Shown here one piece after another: positions 14,502 through 21,578 of a stretch of 22,358 bases of DNA (within the stretch, counting starts at the first letter, position 1; each line of letters begins with the position of its first letter). The notes beneath the pieces were generated by a model that had not been told where the DNA came from, made no database searches, and worked only from the letters and a program-made list of their open reading frames with translations. The stretch covers positions 1-22,358 of the forward strand of contig USIX01000015.1 in the NCBI GenBank assembly GCA_900554895.1, in the 5' to 3' direction. The position numbers and the translations under genes are program-made. The DNA comes from an uncultured Megamonas sp. GTDB lineage: Bacteria; Bacillota; Negativicutes; Selenomonadales; Selenomonadaceae.

Positions 14502-15356
14502 ATGATTTTATGCCAAAATGTAGCTGAATTGAGAAAATCAGTATCGGAGTTTAAACAGAAAGGAAAATCCATAGGGCTTGTGCCGACAATGGGAGCGCTG
14601 CATGAAGGGCATGCCTCGCTTATCAAAGCAGCTCATGCGGAAAATGATATTACGATTGTAAGTGTGTTCGTAAATCCTACTCAGTTCGGACCGAATGAAG
14701 ACTATGCTGCTTATCCGAGAACTCTGCAAAAAGACTGTACTGTAGCGAAAAATGTAGGTGCGGACATTGTATTTGCACCGCAGAAAGAAGATTTGTATCC
14801 GCATGAAGATATGACATGGGTGGAAGTAACGGGCGATATTACGAAAGTTTTATGCGGTCGCAGTCGCCCTATTCATTTTCGCGGTGTTACGACGGTCATT
14901 ACAAAACTATTTAATCTGATGCAGCCGGACAGAGCGTATTTCGGCTTGAAGGATGCACAGCAGACGCAGGTTCTGCAGCGTATGGTAGAGGATTTATTTT
15001 TCAACGTGGAACTTAGAATTATGCCTATTGTGCGTGAAGCTGACGGACTGGCTAAAAGTTCACGCAATGTATACTTATCCTCAAAGGAGAGAAAGGCAGC
15101 ACTTATTCTTTCCAAGAGCTTAAGATATGCTCATGATTTGTATGTACAGGGAGAAAGAAATACGGCAGTAATTCTGCAGGCGGTCAGAAAAATGATTGAA
15201 AGTGAACCGTTAAGTGATATTGATTATGTGGAAATGTATAAAGTGCCGGGACTTTTACCGACGGATGACATTATTTCTGGCAAAGTACTTTTGGCTGTAG
15301 CCGTAAAATTCGGTACGACCCGTTTAATAGACAATGTGGTTTTGGGGGATGAATAA
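14502..15356 (+). CDS. panC: pantothenate synthetase (pantoate-beta-alanine ligase)
   Basis: A 284-residue cytoplasmic enzyme that joins pantoate and beta-alanine with ATP to give pantothenate, the precursor of coenzyme A. Signature blocks are [11 protein letters not shown] (27-37), [29 protein letters not shown] and SSRNVYLS, all intact. Length equals the family norm (about 280). The ATG at 14502 is preceded by AAAGGAGAG; an upstream in-frame TTG lies inside the terminator T-run. The stop codon overlaps the start of panD by one base (TAATG), so both are coupled. panB, which makes ketopantoate, is not adjacent. Confidence 0.97.
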   Translation: MILCQNVAELRKSVSEFKQKGKSIGLVPTMGALHEGHASLIKAAHAENDITIVSVFVNPTQFGPNEDYAAYPRTLQKDCTVAKNVGADIVFAPQKEDLYPHEDMTWVEVTGDITKVLCGRSRPIHFRGVTTVITKLFNLMQPDRAYFGLKDAQQTQVLQRMVEDLFFNVELRIMPIVREADGLAKSSRNVYLSSKERKAALILSKSLRYAHDLYVQGERNTAVILQAVRKMIESEPLSDIDYVEMYKVPGLLPTDDIISGKVLLAVAVKFGTTRLIDNVVLGDE

Positions 15357-15739
15357 TGCTTTATAATATGTTTCATGGAAAAATTCATCGTGCTACGGTA
15401 ACGGAAGCCAATCTGGAATATATGGGCAGTATCACGATAGATGAAAATCTGCTGGAAATGGCAGGTATTTTACCGGGCGAACGGGTACAGATTGTTAATA
15501 ATAATAATGGTGAACGGCTGGAAACATATACTATTGCCGGAAAGCGCGGCAGCGGTGTAATCTGTCTGAATGGAGCGGCTGCACGCAGAGCTCAGGTCGG
15601 TGACACGGTAATTATCATAGCGTATGCTTTGATGGACAGAAAAGAAGCTGAAAATCTTGTGCCTAAAGTAGTGATGGTCGATGAAAATAATCAACCGGTG
15701 AAAATGCGCGGCACTGAACTTGAAAGAGAAATTGGGTAA
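15356..15739 (+). CDS. panD: aspartate 1-decarboxylase proenzyme
   Basis: A 127-residue pyruvoyl-dependent enzyme that makes beta-alanine from L-aspartate, the substrate of PanC next door. The self-processing site is Gly-Ser in EYMGSITID (about residues 21-29); cleavage turns the serine into the pyruvoyl group. The [22 protein letters not shown] tail is typical. It starts inside the panC stop codon, with GGGGGAT as SD. No terminator is obvious after it before the MarR promoter. Confidence 0.97.
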   Translation: MLYNMFHGKIHRATVTEANLEYMGSITIDENLLEMAGILPGERVQIVNNNNGERLETYTIAGKRGSGVICLNGAAARRAQVGDTVIIIAYALMDRKEAENLVPKVVMVDENNQPVKMRGTELEREIG

Positions 15740-15794
15740 TTCATAGTAATTATTGAGATTAAAGGCATAAAATCTGTTTGTTGGTTCAGTATCA

Positions 15795-15823
15795 TTGACA
15801 AAAATCCGAATTAGGATTATACT
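15795..15823 (+). promoter_or_regulatory. promoter of the MarR-GNAT operon
   Basis: A perfect -35 TTGACA (15795-15800), 17 bases, then a -10 TATACT (15818-15823). The whole spacer is occupied by the first operator palindrome. Confidence 0.85.
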
Positions 15824-15845
15824 TTGATTAATCCTAATTCGGATT
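15803..15845. promoter_or_regulatory. double operator: two palindromes in a perfect 16-base inverted repeat
   Basis: AATCCGAATTAGGATT (15803-15818) and its exact reverse complement AATCCTAATTCGGATT (15830-15845) are 11 bases apart. Each arm is itself a palindrome (AATCC-N6-GGATT). The first fills the promoter spacer, the second lies just past the transcription start, and the centres are 27 bases apart. This is textbook placement for an autorepressing MarR dimer pair. Confidence 0.85.
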
Positions 15846-15860
15846 AATGGGGATGATAAG

Positions 15861-16292
15861 ATGAATGTAAAAAGGGAAAAAATTCGCCGTCTTATGATTG
15901 CGGTCAATCAGATTGATGAACTTTATTATAAAATATTACGGCGACTCGGCATTAAGGATAATGCTTTTGTTTTATTTTATGCGATTGCAGACGGTAAATC
16001 GTATTCGCAAAAAAAGATTTGTGATGAATGGGCTATTCCGCGTACCACATTGAATACTATCGTGCAGGAATATGTCCGAAAAGGGTATATTCAGCTTATA
16101 GCTGCAGGACATAAAGAAAAGAAAATCGTGTTGACGGATGAGGGAAGAGCCTTTGCCGAAGAAATTCTAACGCCGATTTTTGAGGCTGAGGAAAAAGCCA
16201 TAGAACCATTTCTTAAAACTGAATTTGTAGAGCAGGCTGAATATTTTACGAACCAATTGAAAAAAGAATTTTCCCAAATTAAGGATGCTTAA
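15861..16292 (+). CDS. MarR-family transcriptional regulator
   Basis: A 143-residue winged-helix regulator. The HTH covers about 50-75 (SYSQKKICDEWAIPRTTLNTIVQEYVRKG) and the wing about 76-95 (AGHKEKKIVLTDEG), with helical dimerisation segments at both ends. It starts with ATG 15861 behind GGGGATGATAAG. The strong double operator over its own promoter implies autorepression, released by an unknown ligand or oxidant. The only cysteine is in the HTH region (KKICDEW). It is followed after 18 bases by a GNAT acetyltransferase, presumably the co-regulated output. Ligand not identifiable. Confidence 0.9.
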   Translation: MNVKREKIRRLMIAVNQIDELYYKILRRLGIKDNAFVLFYAIADGKSYSQKKICDEWAIPRTTLNTIVQEYVRKGYIQLIAAGHKEKKIVLTDEGRAFAEEILTPIFEAEEKAIEPFLKTEFVEQAEYFTNQLKKEFSQIKDA

Positions 16293-16310
16293 TAGAGAGG
16301 AGTTTTATTC

Positions 16311-16847
16311 GTGCCTGAAAATCTCAATATACAACTGGAAGCAGTTTTGCCGGATGATTTTTCTGTTTTTACGGAAAAATTGCAGGAGGCATTTTCTCTT
16401 GCCGTTAGAGAAAGATTTAAGATAAAAGAGCCTGTTCCCTCAAAAGAAGATGTACAGTTGTCACTTTATGCCGAGGGGGCAGCGGTATATTATCTTGTTA
16501 TGGACGGACAACGGGTAGGTGGTGCAGTTTTAATAATTGATGAAGCAACGCAGCATAATTCGCTAGATTTATTTTTTATATCACCCGAATATCATTGCCA
16601 CGGGTTAGGATTTGCTGCATGGCAGGCTATAGAGGCAAAATATCCTGATACAGTGGTTTGGAAAACGATAACGCCTTATTTTGAGGAACGGAATATACAT
16701 TTTTATGTGAATAAATGCGGTTTTCATATCGTTGAATTTTTCAACCAGTACCATGTTGAAAAGAATGTATCTCATGCAAAAGATAAAGACAGAAAATATA
16801 TGTCATGGGAAAAGAATTATTTTCGTTTTGAAAAAGTGATGAAATAA
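16311..16847 (+). CDS. GNAT-family N-acetyltransferase, MarR-linked
   Basis: A 178-residue protein with a GNAT fold: the acetyl-CoA motif is [19 protein letters not shown] (about 90-108, core H-G-L-G), followed by a [21 protein letters not shown] segment typical of the C-terminal half. The start is GTG 16311, set by AGAGAGGAG nine bases upstream. Being the second gene under a MarR double operator, it may inactivate or modify the compound the regulator senses, but this is inference. It is clearly distinct in sequence from the GNAT at the left end of the window. A terminator follows at once. Confidence 0.83.
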   Translation: MPENLNIQLEAVLPDDFSVFTEKLQEAFSLAVRERFKIKEPVPSKEDVQLSLYAEGAAVYYLVMDGQRVGGAVLIIDEATQHNSLDLFFISPEYHCHGLGFAAWQAIEAKYPDTVVWKTITPYFEERNIHFYVNKCGFHIVEFFNQYHVEKNVSHAKDKDRKYMSWEKNYFRFEKVMK

Positions 16848-16875
16848 ATATTGAATGGATTATCCATTATAAGAG

Positions 16876-16919
16876 ATAGAGTTTTAATGTATATTTACAT
16901 ATTAAAACTCTATTTTTTT
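16876..16919 (+). terminator. terminator of the MarR-GNAT operon
   Basis: ATAGAGTTTTAAT and ATTAAAACTCTAT form a perfect 13-base stem with a 12-base loop, followed by TTTTTTT. Confidence 0.85.
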
Positions 16920-16973
16920 ATGTTTGTTTGGTTTATAATATGTGCTGTCAATACGTTTGGAGGAGATGATTAT

Positions 16974-17660
16974 GTGAAGCTGATAACTTTTGCCGGTCCG
17001 CCGTCCGTGGGAAAGACTTCTGTTATTGTGCGTTTGATTGAAATTATACACAAAGATAATAAAAGTGCAGGTGTGATAAAATTCGACTGTCTTACCACAT
17101 TTGACCGTCAGATTTATGAACAGGCGGATATTCCCGTTCAGGTAGGTCTGTCGGGAAAATTCTGTCCGGACCATTTTTATATAAGCAATATTGAAGAAAG
17201 TGTAAACTGGGGAAAATCGCAGGGGTTTGACTATCTGATTACGGAGAGTGCCGGTCTTTGCAACCGTTGTTCGCCGTACATTGAAAAAATTCTGGCTGTG
17301 TGTGTTATCGACTGTCTGTCCGGCATACAGACGCCGCGCAAAATCGGTCCGATGGTAAAATTTGCCGATGTAGTAATCATAACGAAAGGCGATATCATAT
17401 CCCAGGCGGAACGAGAAGTTTTTCTGTATAATGTGTATCAGGCAAATCCAAAAGCTCAGATTATTTTCGTCAACGGTATCACCGGACAGGGAATTTTCAT
17501 GCTGAAAAAAATACTGTCTAAACTTGAGGATATTACGGATTTGGCAGGAACGAAACTACGATTTACTTCACCGGCAGCTGTATGCTCATATTGCACGGAT
17601 GAAATGCGTGTCGGTGAGAAATATCAGCTCGGTATGACGAAGAAAATGGATTTTAATTAA
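16974..17660 (+). CDS. UreG/HypB/CobW-like GTPase, cysteine-rich
   Basis: A 228-residue P-loop NTPase of the SIMIBI class, related to metallochaperone GTPases. Walker A is GPPSVGKTS (8-16). The switch segment is TESAGLCNRCSPY (90-102), corresponding to the ES(A/G)G motif of UreG/HypB. The base-specificity motif is TKGD (137-140) in place of NKxD. CxxC pairs occur at Cys96/Cys99 and Cys204/Cys207, with more cysteines at 39, 64, 110 and 114, suggesting metal or iron-sulfur binding. GTG 16974 follows GGAGGAG; the frame is open back to 16851, but that runs through the upstream terminator and a -10-like TATAAT at 16934. The next gene follows by 10 bases. No hydrogenase, urease or CODH gene is nearby, so the client is unknown. 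Confidence 0.82.
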   Translation: MKLITFAGPPSVGKTSVIVRLIEIIHKDNKSAGVIKFDCLTTFDRQIYEQADIPVQVGLSGKFCPDHFYISNIEESVNWGKSQGFDYLITESAGLCNRCSPYIEKILAVCVIDCLSGIQTPRKIGPMVKFADVVIITKGDIISQAEREVFLYNVYQANPKAQIIFVNGITGQGIFMLKKILSKLEDITDLAGTKLRFTSPAAVCSYCTDEMRVGEKYQLGMTKKMDFN

Positions 17661-17670
17661 GGTGAATTAT

Positions 17671-18681
17671 ATGGATTTTAAAGAATTTGTACGAACGCAT
17701 ACGATTGGAGAAATAAAAAAAACTTATCCTTCTGTCGTCGATTATCTTGATAATACAGGTTTATGGAATTTGCCTGATAATCTGACTTTTGCCAAGGCTT
17801 TTGAAGATATTGATGAAGAGGATTTATGGCAGGTCGGCATAAGAGGCGGCAATATTGCTGAGGAATTGGAAAAATATCTTGCGGCAATGAAAAATATTAA
17901 TATTCATGCCCAAAGTGATATACACAGTATTACAATTATCGGCGGCGTAAATAAACAGGGTGAAAGAGAGAATATAGACCTTTCAATTTATACAGGTGAA
18001 ATCATAAGCATTGTCGGGCCGACCGGTTCGGGCAAGAGCAGACTGCTCGCTGATATTGAATGTATGGCGCAGAAGGATACACCGACCGAAAGGCAGATAC
18101 TTGTAAATAAAAAACCGCTTGATGATGAAACACGGTTTAATTTTGATGGCAAGCTGGTGGCGCAGCTTTCACAAAATATGAATTTCATTATGGATGTGAG
18201 TGTGAAGGATTTTTTGACCATGCATGCCAAAGTGCGTCTGGGTAAAAATTGCAATCCGACGGAAACGATTGAACGTTGTTTTGCCATGGCAAACGAACTT
18301 GCCGGAGAAAAATTTACACTCGATACAAAGGTTACGCAGCTTTCGGGCGGACAGTCAAGAGCGCTTATGATTGCTGATGTCGCCTGTATAAGCTCATCGC
18401 CGATTGTGCTGATTGATGAGATTGAAAATGCGGGTATCGACCGCCAGCAGGCAGTGAAGGTTTTGGCAAAGAGCGAAAAAATCGTTATAATGTCGACGCA
18501 TGACCCGCTTTTGGCACTTAATGCCGATAAGCGCATCGTCATTAAAAACGGTGGTATAGATAAAATCATTGAAACAACGGCGCAGGAAAGAGAATGTATT
18601 GAAAAAATACGCAGTCTGGACAATACATTACTTGATATCCGTCGTCGTCTGCGCAGCGGTGAATTGATTGAAAATATTTGA
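17671..18681 (+). CDS. stand-alone ABC ATPase with N-terminal DUF1858-like domain
   Basis: A 336-residue soluble ABC ATPase. Residues 1-72 form a small helical domain (THTIGEIKKTYPSVVDYL...) that resembles DUF1858/ScdA-N-type domains but lacks their cysteines. A complete ABC domain follows: Walker A GPTGSGKS (116-123), Q-loop near 165-169, signature LSGGQ (224-228), Walker B IVLIDE (245-250), H-loop His277 (STHDP). There is no membrane segment and no permease is encoded beside it. The ATG at 17671 follows AAGGTG; the upstream GTG at 17662 overlaps that SD. Together with the GTPase 10 bases upstream it looks like a two-NTPase maturation module rather than a transporter. I do not recognise a named family. 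Confidence 0.8.
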   Translation: MDFKEFVRTHTIGEIKKTYPSVVDYLDNTGLWNLPDNLTFAKAFEDIDEEDLWQVGIRGGNIAEELEKYLAAMKNINIHAQSDIHSITIIGGVNKQGERENIDLSIYTGEIISIVGPTGSGKSRLLADIECMAQKDTPTERQILVNKKPLDDETRFNFDGKLVAQLSQNMNFIMDVSVKDFLTMHAKVRLGKNCNPTETIERCFAMANELAGEKFTLDTKVTQLSGGQSRALMIADVACISSSPIVLIDEIENAGIDRQQAVKVLAKSEKIVIMSTHDPLLALNADKRIVIKNGGIDKIIETTAQERECIEKIRSLDNTLLDIRRRLRSGELIENI

Positions 18682-18699
18682 TAAAAGAGGTTTTTGTTA

Positions 18700-19215
18700 A
18701 TGAAAAAGCATTTACTGCTTAGTTTTTTTATAGTGATGTGCAATTTCATATTTATTATGCCGACAGGACAGGCGCGCATACCGTATTCGTATTTAAATAT
18801 CGGCGGTCTTACGCCCGACCAGCAGATAGGCTCAGCCTATTATGTATACGGCAAGCCGACGGCAAATCTTGCCGTACGCAGCTGTAACGGTTTTTATATA
18901 AACGAAGCGACTTACAACAGTGAACTGATGGTTTATTATATCAACGGCGGCTGGAATGAAAACGGACGCATCCGTGCCATTGTCTGTTCAGAGGACAATA
19001 TTGCAACTAATATGGGGGTAAAAGTCGGCATGACGAAAGACACAGTATGGCAGGTTTATGGCGATCCGGATAGACGTTTTGATGAAACGGAAGGTTCTTC
19101 ATGGTGCTATTTGTCGAGCAGTGCTGACCATCCTAATATGCCGTTGTATTTCTTTTTCGATGATAAAGATATAATAGATACGATTGTTGTCGGTGATATA
19201 GGATATTATTATTGA
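18700..19215 (+). CDS. small exported protein with two BamE/SmpA-like repeats
   Basis: A 171-residue protein with a clear Sec signal peptide (basic MKKH, hydrophobic 5-20, likely cleavage after Ala25 in TGQA-R). The mature part has two similar units: GGLTPDQQIGSAYYVYGKPT (35-54) and GVKVGMTKDTVWQVYGDPDR (about 107-126), each of the form G-(x)-T-x4-V/I-x4-YG-x-P. This G-x-T...YG-x-P pattern is seen in SmpA/OmlA/BamE-like domains. The ATG at 18700 follows AAAGAGG, 18 bases after the ABC ATPase, so it is probably in the same operon. The function is unknown; it should act outside the cytoplasmic membrane. A dyad at 19219-19239 follows. Confidence 0.72.
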   Translation: MKKHLLLSFFIVMCNFIFIMPTGQARIPYSYLNIGGLTPDQQIGSAYYVYGKPTANLAVRSCNGFYINEATYNSELMVYYINGGWNENGRIRAIVCSEDNIATNMGVKVGMTKDTVWQVYGDPDRRFDETEGSSWCYLSSSADHPNMPLYFFFDDKDIIDTIVVGDIGYYY

Positions 19216-19218
19216 AGT

Positions 19219-19251
19219 TTGGCGCAATTACATTGCGCCAGGCGATTTTTT
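19219..19251 (+). terminator. probable terminator of the GTPase-ABC operon
   Basis: TGGCGCAAT-TAC-ATTGCGCCA is a perfect 9-base stem with a short loop. The T-run (TTTTTT) comes six bases later, so efficiency may be moderate. Confidence 0.6.
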
Positions 19252-19263
19252 GTCAATAAAAAA

Positions 19264-19293
19264 ATAAATAACAAATTTATATTTGTTATTTAT
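19264..19293. repeat. 13-base AT-rich inverted repeat
   Basis: ATAAATAACAAAT and ATTTGTTATTTAT form a perfect palindrome with a 4-base loop, about 40 bases upstream of the riboswitch promoter. It could be an operator. On the minus strand it is followed by a T-rich run (TATTTTTTTATT) and could act as a terminator against antisense transcription. Confidence 0.45.
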
Positions 19294-19334
19294 GATTAAT
19301 AGTAATAAATACATAAAAATATTGGAATATCTTA

Positions 19335-19363
19335 TTGACAAAAGTTATAAATAGTGTTAATTT
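19335..19363 (+). promoter_or_regulatory. promoter of the riboswitch-importer operon
   Basis: A perfect -35 TTGACA (19335-19340), 17 bases, and a weaker -10 TAATTT (19358-19363). It starts transcription roughly 20-25 bases before the aptamer. Confidence 0.65.
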
Positions 19364-19390
19364 AATAATAACAAAAATAAATAATGAAAA

Positions 19391-19605
19391 GAATAGGTGT
19401 CTGTTTATCAGACTTAATAGGGAATTCGGTACAAGCCGAAGCGGTCCCGCCACTGTAAAGACGAGCGATTTCACATTTATGTCATTGGGAAGTTTCCTGA
19501 GAAGGCGTGAATAGCAATGACTCTGAGCCAGGAGAACTGCCTATTTTATAATTACCGTTAGCATTTATATGCTTGAACCTGCGAGTGATGGGAAGGCGAT
19601 TTTGT
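19391..19605 (+). promoter_or_regulatory. cobalamin riboswitch upstream of ABC importer
   Basis: The conserved aptamer blocks appear in order: AGGTGTCTG, TAATAGGGAATTCGGT, GCGGTCCCGCCACTGTAA, CATTGGGAAG, the B12 box GAGCCAGGAGAACTGCC, and CCTGCGAGTGATGGGAAGG. Binding of cobalamin should stop expression of the importer genes downstream, through the terminator at 19641. B12-riboswitch control of Opp/Nik-like importers fits uptake of cobalt or nickel, or of a corrinoid precursor. Confidence 0.95.
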
Positions 19606-19640
19606 AATAGGCATGATATCGGTCTATTTATAAGAATACG

Positions 19641-19679
19641 TTCCCTAATTCCAGTTTTGGAATTAGGGTTTGTTTTTTA
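19641..19679 (+). terminator. expression-platform terminator of the riboswitch
   Basis: CCCTAATTCC and GGAATTAGGG form a perfect 10-base stem followed by TTTGTTTTTT, about 40 bases after the aptamer. Confidence 0.85.
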
Positions 19680-19702
19680 TATGGATAAATGTCGTTATTT
19701 AT

Positions 19703-19736
19703 GAAAGGTCTACTCATTTGCGGGTAGGCCTTTTTT
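19703..19736 (+). terminator. second terminator before the importer genes
   Basis: AAGGTCTAC and GTAGGCCTT (one G-T pair, 10-base loop) are followed by TTTTTT, only about 25 bases after the first terminator. No obvious promoter lies between it and the permease gene, so importer transcription should have to pass both. Confidence 0.75.
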
Positions 19737-19803
19737 GCTGCAATTTTATTGTGAGGTGAAAAGAGAAAAATTTTTTAATAAAAAATAAAGGAGTGGTAAT
19801 AAT

Positions 19804-20742
19804 TTGAAGCGATTTATCAATCGTTTGACACAGATGATAATTACTTTAATCGGTGTCAGCTTTTTGACTTTCTGTCTGACGTATCTGTCGCCGGGAGACC
19901 CTGCCGCTATGGTTTTAGAGGCTTCCGATACGATTGTATCACAGGAGGTTTTGGAAAAGACACGCGAAGAAATGGGACTTAATGACCCGTTTCTTGTTCA
20001 GTACGGCAACTGGGTATGGGGCGTTCTGCACGGTGATATGGGCATGTCTTATTCTGGTAAAAAACCAGTTGTAGACAAATTAATGGAAGGTTTTGCCGGA
20101 ACGGTACTTTTGGCAATCACAACAATTGTTCTGATACTGTTGATTTCCTTGCCGCTTGGCATATTCTCCGCTGTTCATCGTAATAAGATACCGGATTTTG
20201 TTGTCAGGGTATTTTCATTTATCGGCGTATCGATGCCTAGTTTCTGGGTGGGCCTGATATTGTTGTACATTTTCGGCTTGAAGCTGGGTCTGTTTCCGAT
20301 AGCGACGGCTACCGTTACGCCGAGCGGGCTTGTTCTGCCGGCGCTTACGCTGGCTATATATCAATCAGCGAAATATACGCGCCAAGTTAGAACCGTTATT
20401 TTGGATGAACTCAATCAGGATTATGTAATCGGAGCAAGAGCAAGAGGTCTGTCGGAAAATATGATACTGTGGAAGCATGTTTTGCCCAATGCCGTCTTGC
20501 CGCTGATTACTTTGCTCGGCATGTCTATCGGCTGGCTTTTAGGCGGCGTGGCTGTGATTGAAACTGTTTTTGCCTGGCCGGGTATGGGCAGAATGGCCGT
20601 ATACGCTATAACCATGCGGGATTATCCCCTGATTGAAGGTTTTGTTTTATGGATTGCCGCTATGTATACCATAATTAATTTTTTGGTGGATTTATCGTAT
20701 ACATACCTTGACCCGAGATTGAAAAAAGGAGAAATGAAATGA
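19804..20742 (+). CDS. ABC importer permease, OppB/DppB/NikB family
   Basis: A 312-residue inner-membrane permease with about six transmembrane segments. The N-terminal block (RFINRLTQMIITLIGVSFLTF, then YLSPGDPA) is typical of DppB/NikB. The cytoplasmic EAA loop that contacts the ATPase is GARARGLSENMILWKHVLPNA (about 211-231). It pairs with the next gene to form the channel. The start is TTG 19804, preceded by AAAGGAG; no better ATG is nearby. It is the first gene after a cobalamin riboswitch. This family includes peptide, nickel, opine and metallophore importers, and permease sequence alone does not tell them apart; the riboswitch favours cobalt/nickel. Confidence 0.92.
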   Translation: MKRFINRLTQMIITLIGVSFLTFCLTYLSPGDPAAMVLEASDTIVSQEVLEKTREEMGLNDPFLVQYGNWVWGVLHGDMGMSYSGKKPVVDKLMEGFAGTVLLAITTIVLILLISLPLGIFSAVHRNKIPDFVVRVFSFIGVSMPSFWVGLILLYIFGLKLGLFPIATATVTPSGLVLPALTLAIYQSAKYTRQVRTVILDELNQDYVIGARARGLSENMILWKHVLPNAVLPLITLLGMSIGWLLGGVAVIETVFAWPGMGRMAVYAITMRDYPLIEGFVLWIAAMYTIINFLVDLSYTYLDPRLKKGEMK

Positions 20743-21557
20743 TGGATTTTATGAGAAAGAACAAATTATTCTCCTTTTATACTTTTTTAGTTATTTTAGT
20801 TTTTATTATTGCACTTTCCGCGCCGATACTGGCAACGCATGACCCGTATGAATCGAATATGGCGAATGTTTTGCAGATGCCCAGTGCCGAGCATATTTTA
20901 GGCACGGATAAGCTGGGACGTGATACGTATTCCCGTATAATTTACGGTACGCAGACTTCATTGTTCATGACGGTATGCCTTGTTGTACTGACAGCTGCAA
21001 TCGGTTCTCTAGTAGGAATTTTATCAGGCTATTTCGGCGGCAGAGTGGAAACGGTACTGATGCGTCTTGCCGATATGATGCTGTCTTTCCCTGGTGTGGT
21101 TTTAGCTATTGCCATCGCCGGTATTCTGGGCGGAAATATTATCAATACGATTTTGGCGCTCGTCGTTGTGAGCTGGGCAAAATATGCCCGATTGGTGCGT
21201 AGTCTTGTCATAAAATTGCGTCATAATGATTTTATAACTGCGGCGCGCGTAAACGGAACGACTACGATTAATATTCTTTGGCGCCATATCATTCCAAATA
21301 TTCTGCCGATGGTTGTGATAACGGGAGCAATGGACATAGGAACGATGATGATGGAGATTGCAGGTCTGTCTTTTCTCGGGTTCGGTGCACAGCCGCCTAC
21401 ACCTGAGTGGGGCTTGATGCTAAATGAAGGCCGCCAGTATATTCAGACTGCACCGTGGCTGATGATTTATCCGGGTATTGCCATTTTTATCGTAGTTGCC
21501 ATTTTTAATTTATGGGGCGACAGTCTGCGTGATATTTTAGACCCGAGACAGGAATGA
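20739..21557 (+). CDS. ABC importer permease, OppC/DppC/NikC family
   Basis: A 272-residue partner permease with the DppC/NikC N-terminal HDPYESN and ILGTDKLGRDTYSRIIYG blocks (the latter about residues 53-70). The EAA loop is AARVNGTTTINILWRHIIPN (about 167-186). The C-terminal PEWGLMLNEGR and GDSLRDILDPR are characteristic. Its ATG overlaps the stop of the first permease (ATGA), so both are coupled; a second ATG follows at once. SD AAAGGAGAAA. The ATPase genes of the system (OppD/OppF type) are not inside the window and presumably follow the binding protein beyond the right edge. Confidence 0.93.
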   Translation: MMDFMRKNKLFSFYTFLVILVFIIALSAPILATHDPYESNMANVLQMPSAEHILGTDKLGRDTYSRIIYGTQTSLFMTVCLVVLTAAIGSLVGILSGYFGGRVETVLMRLADMMLSFPGVVLAIAIAGILGGNIINTILALVVVSWAKYARLVRSLVIKLRHNDFITAARVNGTTTINILWRHIIPNILPMVVITGAMDIGTMMMEIAGLSFLGFGAQPPTPEWGLMLNEGRQYIQTAPWLMIYPGIAIFIVVAIFNLWGDSLRDILDPRQE

Positions 21558-21578
21558 TTTTTAGAAAAGAGGCTATAT

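Noticed and set aside
16851..16973. A hydrophobic N-terminal extension of the GTPase that looks like a membrane segment
   Set aside because: It is the translation of the upstream terminator stem and T-run. GTG 16974 has a strong SD and begins right at the conserved P-loop region.
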